Under the pieces are notes generated by a model that was not told the DNA's origin, searched no databases, and was given only the letters and a program-made list of their open reading frames with translations. DNA of 5,620 bases from NCBI GenBank assembly GCA_022866015.1, contig JALHTX010000069.1:1-5620 (forward strand), written 5' to 3'. This stretch comes from Thermoplasmatota archaeon. Lineage in GTDB: Archaea > Thermoplasmatota > E2 > DHVEG-1. The translations under genes and the position numbers were made by a program. This document shows positions 1 to 5,494 of this stretch, piece by piece. Numbering within the stretch: position 1 is the first letter of the stretch; each line of letters begins with the position of its first letter.

Positions 1-2
1 TG

Positions 3-149
3 GTAAAATTATATTTTAAACATTATGGTGATATAGATTTTAGTTATGTTATGAATCCATATTTAATTCTTGAAGAAGACATTGAATATGATGATGACTT
101 CACTAATGTTCAGTTAGATAAAGAATACTATAAAAGTATATGTTTGTAA
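3..149 (+). CDS. C-terminal fragment of an unknown acidic protein
   Basis: An open frame enters from the left edge and stops at TAA 147-149, giving the last 48 residues of a longer protein. The visible part has aromatic residues (LYFKHYGDIDFSYV) and an acidic run (EEDIEYDDDF) before the end KSICL. I recognise no domain. The frame has no stop back to the edge, and the other two forward frames stop within the first 20 bases. Only 15 bases separate it from the ATPase start at 165, so the two are probably co-transcribed. The true start is outside the window. An internal ATG at 51 could start a short protein, but it has no convincing Shine-Dalgarno sequence, so I read this as a truncated gene end. 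Confidence 0.6.
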   Translation, partial: VKLYFKHYGDIDFSYVMNPYLILEEDIEYDDDFTNVQLDKEYYKSICL

Positions 150-164
150 ATTTAAGGATATGAA

Positions 165-1544
165 ATGAATAGCCAGATCCAATTATCTCAAGATATAGTA
201 AATGCAATACAGAAAAAATACATGATCCTAATAGTTGGAGGTCAAGGATCCGGTAAAACAACCGAATCTGCTGCAATCACAGGAGCATTGAATAAACAAG
301 GAAATGTAATAGTACAACATTCCGGTCACCAGGCAGATGAGATCTTACATAAAACATTCAATATCCGAAGGATAATTGCCGGTCAAGATCAAATAAAAAA
401 AGAAATCCAAAAACTTAGAGGGTGCATTTTAATTTATGACGATTTTAAATCTGCAAATCCAAGGCAACAGAAAAATATCCATGAAATATCCTATGATCTA
501 CGAAAAAGGGATCTAATACTGATCCTAAATTATCATGGTAGAAAAATACCTACGGATTACATGGATAACTCGCATAACTTTTTAATTGTAAAATCAGGTG
601 CAAGGTTAACTAGAAATAAATTCGGACAATATTTTGATCTCAAAGGAATATCATTACGAGCAGAGGAATTTTGCAGCAATATAAAGGATAAAGATTCAGT
701 TTATATTAAGAAAAATGGAGTATATTATCACAGGGACGGTATAACAAATATCATAACTGAAAATAAATTTGAACCAAAAGGATCGGCAGCAATAGACATT
801 AAAAAACTCAAAAGATCAGCTTTAACAGGTAAAACTCATGAGAAATTAGCTAAAAAATTCAATTGTTCTGTTAGTACAATATATCAAAAATTAAAAACGC
901 TTCAACAACAAGATCCTAAATTTGCCGAAGCGTATTCAAATTCCAAAAAGAAAAAGGTTGCAAGCAAGAAACCGAAAATCGCTAAAAAACAGCAATCAGG
1001 GATCCACTTATCTGTATATCAAGAAAAATATATTTCTCTGCAAAATAAAAATGTGCGAAAAATCGCACAAATCAACAATTTATCTGATATAGGTAGCGTT
1101 GCAGCCTCGGTTGTAGGAGAAGGAATTTACAATGCATTTATTGAAGCGGGTAAAAAGGGTTTAGTACAAAATGCTCGTATAACAGTAATAGAAACAGGAA
1201 CCGGTGGAGCAGATGTTACAATTGAAAACTATGATAAACAAAAACAAATTGAAATTGAGGTTAAAAACTATAAACAAACTCCTCAGAGGAAATTCATAAC
1301 AAAATCTACAATCCTCAGAGATGTTATTGGAACCAAAAAGCCAAGATTTTCAGCAGCAGCAACCGAGAAATGGTTGTTTACTTGTGGAATGGGAGTTGAA
1401 AGAAAAGCTAAAAAGATCCTAAAACAAAACAACATAAATTACAAAAGACTATCTTATGAACAGCTAAAAGAAAAAGGTAATAGTGATAGAAAATATCATA
1501 TTAAAAAAATTATGAAACAATATGTAGATACTAAATGGATCTGA
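165..1544 (+). CDS. P-loop ATPase / helix-turn-helix / PD-(D/E)XK nuclease fusion protein
   Basis: The predicted 459-residue cytoplasmic protein has three parts. Residues 15-165 form a compact P-loop ATPase. Walker A is GGQGSGKT (25-32), Walker B is CILIYDDF (87-94), and the next strand, LILIL, ends in a polar N122. That strand is followed by H124-G-R-K-I-P129, a pattern reminiscent of the HerA/FtsK/Zot group of DNA-pumping or packaging ATPases. Residues 218-246 read as a helix-turn-helix (HEKLAKKF, turn NCS, VSTIYQKL). A lysine-rich linker (261-275) follows. Residues 310-400 fit a PD-(D/E)XK nuclease of the Mrr or Holliday-resolvase type: E319, GGAD with D350, then E365-V-K367. All key residues of both enzymes are present, so an active ATPase and nuclease are plausible. 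The start is ATG 165 with AAGGA at 154-158 upstream. Tight spacing on both sides suggests an operon. The role is inferred: DNA packaging or cutting in a mobile element, or a restriction-like defence protein. The domain calls are firmer than the role. Confidence 0.85.
   Translation: MNSQIQLSQDIVNAIQKKYMILIVGGQGSGKTTESAAITGALNKQGNVIVQHSGHQADEILHKTFNIRRIIAGQDQIKKEIQKLRGCILIYDDFKSANPRQQKNIHEISYDLRKRDLILILNYHGRKIPTDYMDNSHNFLIVKSGARLTRNKFGQYFDLKGISLRAEEFCSNIKDKDSVYIKKNGVYYHRDGITNIITENKFEPKGSAAIDIKKLKRSALTGKTHEKLAKKFNCSVSTIYQKLKTLQQQDPKFAEAYSNSKKKKVASKKPKIAKKQQSGIHLSVYQEKYISLQNKNVRKIAQINNLSDIGSVAASVVGEGIYNAFIEAGKKGLVQNARITVIETGTGGADVTIENYDKQKQIEIEVKNYKQTPQRKFITKSTILRDVIGTKKPRFSAAATEKWLFTCGMGVERKAKKILKQNNINYKRLSYEQLKEKGNSDRKYHIKKIMKQYVDTKWI
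1052..1069 (+). repeat. Perfect 7-bp inverted repeat with AAAA loop inside the ATPase-nuclease gene
   Basis: TGTGCGA (1052-1058) and its exact reverse complement TCGCACA (1063-1069) are separated by AAAA. The arms are richer in G, C and CpG than the surrounding sequence. The site encodes about residues 296-302, in the segment between the lysine-rich linker and the nuclease domain. It could form an RNA hairpin or be a protein-binding dyad, but it may also be chance coding sequence. Confidence 0.35.
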
Positions 1545-1545
1545 T
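1537..1545 (+). promoter_or_regulatory. Ribosome binding site deciding the start of the 49-residue gene
   Basis: GGATCTGAT matches 7 of 9 bases of GGAGGTGAT, the complement of the usual archaeal 16S rRNA 3' end. It ends 4 bases before ATG 1550. It overlaps the last codons and stop of the upstream ATPase gene, which suggests translational coupling. The site favours ATG 1550 over the in-frame ATG 1535. Confidence 0.4.
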
Positions 1546-1549
1546 AGAT

Positions 1550-1699
1550 ATGGGAATAGGAAAGAGAATAAAAAGTTTAGATGAAATCAAAAAAGGGGAT
1601 ATACTCATAATAAAAAACTGGGATCTAGTAGTAGGTATCCAGGATAAAACTAAATCAAATGTTGAAAATGTTAAAGAGTTTAAAGTAAAAAATATGTAA
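1550..1699 (+). CDS. Small basic protein of unknown function, coupled to the ATPase-nuclease
   Basis: The open frame encodes 49 residues. It starts MGIGKRIKSLDEIKKGD, continues ILIIKNWDLVVGIQDK, and ends in a lysine-rich tail. The pattern 'LDEIKKGDILII...LVVGI' looks like the two opening strands of a small SH3-like beta barrel, as in many short nucleic-acid or protein-binding modules. That is an impression from the hydrophobic pattern, not a family match. The frame begins 5 bases after the stop at 1544 and has a partial Shine-Dalgarno sequence at 1537-1545. An alternative start at ATG 1535 would give 54 residues and overlap the ATPase gene by 10 bases. The frame ends just before a T-rich stretch, consistent with the last gene of an operon. 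No signal peptide is seen. It may be an accessory subunit of the ATPase-nuclease. Confidence 0.6.
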   Translation: MGIGKRIKSLDEIKKGDILIIKNWDLVVGIQDKTKSNVENVKEFKVKNM

Positions 1700-1707
1700 A
1701 TACTCAC

Positions 1708-1732
1708 TTGTTTTCCTTTATTTATTTCCTTA
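1708..1732 (+). terminator. Candidate T-rich archaeal terminator
   Basis: Right after the stop at 1699 the + strand is pyrimidine-rich with several short T runs (TTTT, TTTATTTATTT). Archaeal RNA polymerase commonly terminates at oligo-T tracts without a hairpin. The position fits the end of the ATPase operon, but AT-rich intergenic DNA gives such tracts by chance. Confidence 0.35.
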
Positions 1733-1789
1733 ATAATTTGAATATCTTTCCTCTATGTTTATCCACTATTATAGATGAAGCGTAGATTT

Positions 1790-1800
1790 AACAATTTGTT
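1790..1800 (+). promoter_or_regulatory. Operator-like dyad AACAATTTGTT, copy 1
   Basis: AACAA and TTGTT form a perfect inverted repeat around a central T, inside the fully conserved first block of the 69-bp repeat. A TTTGTTG box overlapping it (1795-1801) recurs at 1825-1831, 30 bp downstream and next to the TATA-like segment. Conservation, symmetry and near-helical spacing suggest a regulator site. No regulator is identified. Confidence 0.4.
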
Positions 1801-1831
1801 GTTTTCATACTATATTTTTTTAATTTTGTTG

Positions 1832-1842
1832 CATATAATTTT
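1832..1842 (+). promoter_or_regulatory. Candidate TATA box for the 289-residue gene
   Basis: CATATAATTTT lies in the conserved 3' part of the 69-bp repeat. With archaeal geometry (start about 25 bases downstream), transcription would begin near 1862, leaving a leader of about 55 bases that carries the GGGAGGT ribosome site. A second AT-rich candidate (TTTAAATTA, 1850-1858) cannot be excluded. Confidence 0.4.
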
Positions 1843-1902
1843 CATAAGATTTAAATTAAGATGATTTATTCAATGTTATATGATAGGAATTATTATTTAA
1901 AA

Positions 1903-1909
1903 GGGAGGT
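1903..1909 (+). promoter_or_regulatory. Strong Shine-Dalgarno sequence of the 289-residue gene
   Basis: GGGAGGT lies 8 bases before ATG 1918. It is the strongest ribosome site in the window and fixes the start of the signal-peptide protein. Confidence 0.8.
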
Positions 1910-1917
1910 AAAAAAAT

Positions 1918-2787
1918 ATGTATAAGAAAATAATTGGAATTTTTATTGTATGTTTGTTTATTGGAACAAGTTTTTTACCAATTATAAACGCTCAGTTTAT
2001 AAAAAATGAAGATTCTATATCAAATGAAAAAAATATTTGTTATCAAGAAGAAGTAAAAATCAATGACGATAACTTAATAACTTTTACAATACAGGAATTT
2101 GAAAATGGGATAATTAAAGAAGAATTTAAAAAGGATATTTTAAAAAATACAGCTGATGAAATATTTGATAGATTAGAAAAATCTGATGATACTATACAAA
2201 AAATTGAACTTCTTGAAGATTTTGGGGTAATATCTAAAACTCAAGTCGAGAGAATTAAAGAAATATCAGTAAAATTAGATAAAAATACTAATACTAATGG
2301 AATTAACAATTATAAGAAAATTTTAAACTATGATGAATTTGATTTTACGGAAAATTCTACAAATATTTCAATAAGTATTAAAGGTATTACTGTACTTATA
2401 GGCGTCCGTTGGCCAATTTATATACTGAATTTATGGGATATTTTAAGAAATTTTACTAAAAATCATTTAATAATAGGCCTTATGCTTATGGGTTTACTTT
2501 TTATTCCAACGCAAATTATTTGTCTTTTAATAGAAACTATTTCAGCATACTCTATTTTTCTACTTCCTATTTGTCCGTTTTTATCTACTCCTGATTTATT
2601 TTTATTAGCTTTTGTTTTTAAAGATAAAGATTGGATGATTAAACTTAAAACAGATACTTATGATTTAAAGAATATTAGTTGGATGGATTCTGAAATTGGT
2701 GGGTTTACTGGCTTACTAATAAAATATCCTTTTAATAAAGTAGTTTTTGGTTATGCAAAAAGAATCTATGCTGAGGTGCTTTTTTAA
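1918..2787 (+). CDS. Exported or membrane protein of unknown family (289 aa)
   Basis: Residues 1-25 are a clear signal peptide: two lysines, a hydrophobic core and INA before Q26. Residues 30-75 are acidic and probably beta-rich. Residues 77-121 look helical and strongly charged (DEIFDRLEKSDDTIQKIELL). Residues 154-173 and 183-222 are hydrophobic; the second stretch (HLIIGLMLMGLLFIPTQI, then IFLLPICPFL) is long enough for one or two membrane helices. The end (E259-F289) resembles a closing beta region with GGFTGLL and FGYA. Sequons at N146, N149, N178 and N252 could be N-glycosylated if outside the cell. I do not recognise a family and assign no function. The start is fixed by GGGAGGT at 1903-1909. 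The gene has its own upstream 69-bp repeat, shared with the next gene, so co-regulation with the PKD proteins is likely. Six T residues at 2780-2785 overlap its end and may help termination. Confidence 0.85.
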   Translation: MYKKIIGIFIVCLFIGTSFLPIINAQFIKNEDSISNEKNICYQEEVKINDDNLITFTIQEFENGIIKEEFKKDILKNTADEIFDRLEKSDDTIQKIELLEDFGVISKTQVERIKEISVKLDKNTNTNGINNYKKILNYDEFDFTENSTNISISIKGITVLIGVRWPIYILNLWDILRNFTKNHLIIGLMLMGLLFIPTQIICLLIETISAYSIFLLPICPFLSTPDLFLLAFVFKDKDWMIKLKTDTYDLKNISWMDSEIGGFTGLLIKYPFNKVVFGYAKRIYAEVLF

Positions 2788-2818
2788 TAATAATAATATT
2801 TCTTTAAGATTAGGATTT

Positions 2819-2829
2819 AACAATTTGTT
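2819..2829 (+). promoter_or_regulatory. Operator-like dyad AACAATTTGTT, copy 2
   Basis: The sequence is identical to the dyad at 1790-1800. The overlapping TTTGTTG (2824-2830) recurs at 2854-2860, again with a 30-bp period. Preservation of both the boxes and their spacing, while the 17 bases between the conserved blocks have diverged, supports a functional site. Confidence 0.4.
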
Positions 2830-2860
2830 GTTTTAAATCATTCTATTTTTGATTTTGTTG

Positions 2861-2871
2861 CATATATATTT
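2861..2871 (+). promoter_or_regulatory. Candidate TATA box for the PKD/DNRLRE gene
   Basis: CATATATATTT is in the same place in the repeat as 1832-1842. Transcription would begin near 2891, giving a leader of about 40 bases containing GAGAGG. Confidence 0.45.
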
Positions 2872-2910
2872 CATAAGATTTATTAAAAGATAAGTTATTT
2901 AAGCTTTTAA

Positions 2911-2916
2911 GAGAGG
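2911..2916 (+). promoter_or_regulatory. Ribosome binding site with unusually long spacing
   Basis: GAGAGG is the only Shine-Dalgarno-like sequence before the 487-residue gene, but 15 bases separate it from ATG 2932. The other genes have about 4-8. There is an in-frame stop at 2908-2910 and no ATG, GTG or TTG between it and 2932, so an earlier ordinary start is excluded. Confidence 0.4.
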
Positions 2917-2931
2917 AATTATTTTTATATT

Positions 2932-4395
2932 ATGGAAGAAAATATGAATGATAAACCAAAGAAGAAAATTAATCCTAAAGCAATAATTCTTATCATAGTA
3001 GTTATTGCAATTCTTATAATTGGTTTAGTTTCAGCTGATTATTTAAATGTCGTAAATCTTGGTATATTTAAAAATAAACTACCTATTATATCAAACATAG
3101 AAATTTATCAACCTAATGAATATCAACCTTCAGAAGTTACATTTATTATTCATGCTGAGGATGAAGATGGAATAATAGTATCACATTTCATAGATTTTGG
3201 AGATGGAACAACATCCAATAAGATGAGCCCAACTCACACATACAATTATGGCTCATATACAGCTACTATCATAGTTACAGATAATGAAGGAGCTAAAGCA
3301 AATGATACTATCACAATTAATGTTAAAAATAAAAAACCAACTGTTTCTGCCTCATCAGATATCAATTCTGGTAGAAATCCTTTAACTATTACATTTTCTA
3401 GTTATGGAGAGGATGAAGATGGAACAATTATATCATACAATTGGGATTTTGGTGATGGAAAAACATCAGATTCGCAGAATCCAATACACATATATCAAAT
3501 ATCTGGATTATACTCAGCAAAAGTAATTGTAACAGATAATAATGGAGCAACTGCGACAGATAGTTTTACAATAAATGTTATTGCTAATAGCCCACCAACA
3601 GCAAAAGCTACTGCAAGTAAAACCAGTGGTTATGAACCATTAACTGTGAGTTTCAGTGGTTCTGGAACTGATAGTGATGGAACAATTAAAACCTACTATT
3701 GGAATTTTGGAGATGGTTCAACATCAGACCTTAAGAATCCATCACATACTTTTAATCACGGAACATATACAGTTATTCTAATAGTTACAGATAACGAAGA
3801 TGCAACTGACGAAGATATATTAACAATTCATGTGAATGAAATTCCATCCGATTTTACATTGGTTGCTACAGATGATGCAATGATTATGGGTCTAACTGCT
3901 GAATCAAGAAACACAAATTATTATAATTTATTTGAAGTATGGCAAATGTTTGGAGAACAAACAGATATTACTTATTTAAAATTTGATTTATCTGACATCC
4001 CTAAAAGCGCTACAATAGATTATGTTACATTGAGTTTATATTGCACATATACTGATGATGAAACCTATGGAAATGAATATGTATGCATTTACAAATGTAC
4101 AGATACATCTTGGGATGAGGAAACAATTACATGGAATAATGCCCCCTCCTATGACCCAGATAGTCTTGAATGCGAGGGAGTAGACGATTACCTTTATTGG
4201 GAAGGAAGAAGAATTACTTGGTATGGTTATAGTGAATTTAAGAATTTTATACAAGAGTCTTTAGGCGAAGAAGTAACCTTAGTAGTTGCTATGTTGCCTG
4301 ATCCAGATACAGCAGGAAGTGTATGGTTTGAATCAAAAGAATTGGGTCAATTTTATGATAGGTCACCCGAATTATACATTAAAATAGAAAAATAA
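2932..4395 (+). CDS. Membrane-anchored surface protein: three PKD domains plus a DNRLRE-like domain
   Basis: This 487-residue protein has a lysine-rich N-terminus and a hydrophobic helix at 17-35. The helix acts as an anchor, or as a signal peptide cleaved after VSA (35). Three PKD beta-sandwich domains follow, at about 51-131, 135-216 and 221-301. Each carries the FGDG turn (DFGDG 88-92, DFGDG 172-176, NFGDG 258-262), an H-x-Y or H-x-F element and a (V)TDN motif. Residues 308-485 match the DNRLRE pattern of archaeal and bacterial surface proteins: YLKFDLSDIP, ATIDYVTLSLY, TSWDEETITWNNAP, and a closing SPELYIKI. PKD domains are rigid spacers; DNRLRE domains occur in adhesive or carbohydrate-related extracellular proteins, so adhesion or matrix building outside the cell is likely. 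The start is ATG 2932. ATG 2944 (residue 5) is an alternative because the ribosome site is far away. The gene begins after copy 2 of the 69-bp repeat. Its N-terminal third is paralogous to the next gene. Confidence 0.9.
   Translation: MEENMNDKPKKKINPKAIILIIVVIAILIIGLVSADYLNVVNLGIFKNKLPIISNIEIYQPNEYQPSEVTFIIHAEDEDGIIVSHFIDFGDGTTSNKMSPTHTYNYGSYTATIIVTDNEGAKANDTITINVKNKKPTVSASSDINSGRNPLTITFSSYGEDEDGTIISYNWDFGDGKTSDSQNPIHIYQISGLYSAKVIVTDNNGATATDSFTINVIANSPPTAKATASKTSGYEPLTVSFSGSGTDSDGTIKTYYWNFGDGSTSDLKNPSHTFNHGTYTVILIVTDNEDATDEDILTIHVNEIPSDFTLVATDDAMIMGLTAESRNTNYYNLFEVWQMFGEQTDITYLKFDLSDIPKSATIDYVTLSLYCTYTDDETYGNEYVCIYKCTDTSWDEETITWNNAPSYDPDSLECEGVDDYLYWEGRRITWYGYSEFKNFIQESLGEEVTLVVAMLPDPDTAGSVWFESKELGQFYDRSPELYIKIEK
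3082..3834 (+). repeat. Three tandem PKD repeats within the surface protein gene
   Basis: Units span about 3082-3324, 3334-3579 and 3592-3834, each roughly 245 bases. The best-conserved DNA surrounds the segment encoding D-x-DGTI and the FGDG turn. Units 2 and 3 resemble each other more than unit 1, whose closest relative is the PKD domain of the next gene. This suggests internal duplication after the split from that gene. Confidence 0.75.
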
Positions 4396-4473
4396 TAACA
4401 TTTATTGAATCTCCTAATTGGAAAATGAAAATATTGTAATAATAAGAATTAATTTGAATTTGAGGAATAAAAA

Positions 4474-5448
4474 ATGGTTAATAATCGAATGAAAAAAATT
4501 GTGATAGCACTTATAGTTATTATTTCTATTGTTTCAATCGCTGTCTTGGTTGCAGATTATTCTGAAATAGTAAATTTTGGTATATTTAAAAATGATCCAC
4601 CAACTTTATCAGTTTATGCAAGTCCAAATAAGGGTTACCAACCATGCGATGTTGATTTTTATATTACAGCTAATGATATTGATGGAAATATTGCATCTTA
4701 TTATATTGACTTTGGTGATGGAACATACTCTACTGAAAAAAATCCAAGCCATACATATTATGCTGGTGACTATACTGCTGTAATAACTGTTATTGACAAT
4801 CATGGCGCAAAAACAACAGAAGAAGTTAATATTAAAATCCAAAAAAATGTAAAAATTGATTCATATGCTCCAACGGATGATAATGGATATGCTGTAATGG
4901 AAGTAAATGTAATAGGGGACTCTGATGTTGAAATTGTTTTAAATAAAGATAATAGGGAATTAGATAGCATTGATATTAAACAAAGACAATTCGATGATGG
5001 GAATGAATATGTTTATTTAAAAATGTGCTCAACACAATATGAAACACCTCTAGGTGGTGAATATAAAATTCTTATTTATGATAAGGAAGGAATTATTACA
5101 TCAGAAACAATAAATTATGAAGATCCATCTCTTGAAATTACATATTTTTATCCCAGTTTTGAAACATATTATTATTTAGATGAAAGAATTATTGACGAAA
5201 TTTCTATACGGTACAAAAACAATGGAGACCTACCCGCGTATGTTTCAGAAATATACATTAGTGGAGTAATGGATAGCGAATACAAATCTGTAGAAGAAAA
5301 TTCTAGATATATTGAACCTGGTGGTACTAAAATGCTATCTGGTGCAACTTATATTAAATCAACTTATTATGTAGATGATATTATCTCTGTAAAATTATTA
5401 GATGAAGTAGGTAATGTTATAAGTAATACTTACTACTACAATAAGTAG
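4474..5448 (+). CDS. Membrane-anchored protein with one PKD domain and an unrecognised C-terminal part
   Basis: This 324-residue protein starts at ATG 4474 with GAGG at 4462-4465, 8 bases upstream. The N-terminus is short and basic (NNRMKK) before a hydrophobic helix at 9-27, which is an anchor or a signal ending in LVA. The juxtamembrane stretch ADYSEIVNFGIFKN (27-40) matches ADYLNVVNLGIFKN of the upstream gene at 10 of 14 positions. A PKD domain follows at about 42-122, with DFGDG (79-83), NPSHTYY and VIDN. Residues 126-215 and 219-322 look like two further beta-sandwich segments rich in Tyr, Asp and Glu. The second contains IDEISIRYKNNGDLPAYVSE, reminiscent of CARDB or other Ig-like folds, but I cannot name a family. 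The 78-base gap from the previous stop has no copy of the 69-bp repeat, so read-through from 2861-2871 is plausible. The role is presumably extracellular and structural or adhesive. Confidence 0.85.
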   Translation: MVNNRMKKIVIALIVIISIVSIAVLVADYSEIVNFGIFKNDPPTLSVYASPNKGYQPCDVDFYITANDIDGNIASYYIDFGDGTYSTEKNPSHTYYAGDYTAVITVIDNHGAKTTEEVNIKIQKNVKIDSYAPTDDNGYAVMEVNVIGDSDVEIVLNKDNRELDSIDIKQRQFDDGNEYVYLKMCSTQYETPLGGEYKILIYDKEGIITSETINYEDPSLEITYFYPSFETYYYLDERIIDEISIRYKNNGDLPAYVSEIYISGVMDSEYKSVEENSRYIEPGGTKMLSGATYIKSTYYVDDIISVKLLDEVGNVISNTYYYNK

Positions 5449-5494
5449 ATATTATATCGATTAAAAATTATATTTATATTAATTAAGAGGAAAA

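Larger units (their letters stand above)
1785..1853 (+). repeat. 69-bp intergenic repeat, copy 1 (upstream of the 289-residue gene)
   Basis: This block aligns without gaps to 2814-2882 with 59 of 69 bases identical. The first 21 bases are identical, the next 17 match at 9 positions, the next 15 are identical (1823-1837), and the last 16 match at 14. Looser similarity continues about 15 bases further with a small gap. It ends 64 bases before the ATG at 1918. Both copies sit directly upstream of a gene for an exported protein in the same orientation, so a shared promoter/operator is the likeliest meaning. Confidence 0.85.
2814..2882 (+). repeat. 69-bp intergenic repeat, copy 2 (upstream of the PKD/DNRLRE gene)
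   Basis: This is the direct repeat of 1785-1853, with 59 of 69 bases identical and no gaps. It occupies much of the 144-base gap between the 289- and 487-residue genes and ends 49 bases before ATG 2932. No copy is seen before the genes at 4474 or 5495, which suggests those are read from this promoter as later genes of the unit, or use unrelated promoters. Confidence 0.85.

Noticed and set aside
1861..1911. 16-codon mini-frame whose stop overlaps the GGGAGGT ribosome site
   Set aside because: It could be an upstream leader peptide, but it has no ribosome site, lies near the predicted transcription start, and has no counterpart before the gene at 2932.
1785..2882. The two 69-bp repeats as ends of an insertion element carrying the 289-residue gene
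   Set aside because: The repeats are direct rather than inverted, the enclosed gene is an exported protein rather than a transposase, and no target duplication is seen. The fixed distance to gene starts fits promoters better.
4036..4254. Minus-strand open frame of 72 codons
   Set aside because: It lies wholly inside the well-supported DNRLRE-encoding region, has no recognisable protein pattern, and AT-rich antisense frames of this size are expected.
4577..4783. + strand open frame of 68 codons in another frame
   Set aside because: It is nested in the PKD domain of the 324-residue gene, its product is a low-complexity hydrophobic string, and the host frame carries clear PKD motifs.
4609..4842. 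Minus-strand open frame of 77 codons
   Set aside because: It is antisense to the same PKD domain; its Ile/Asn/Cys-rich product reflects the reverse complement of AT-rich codons.
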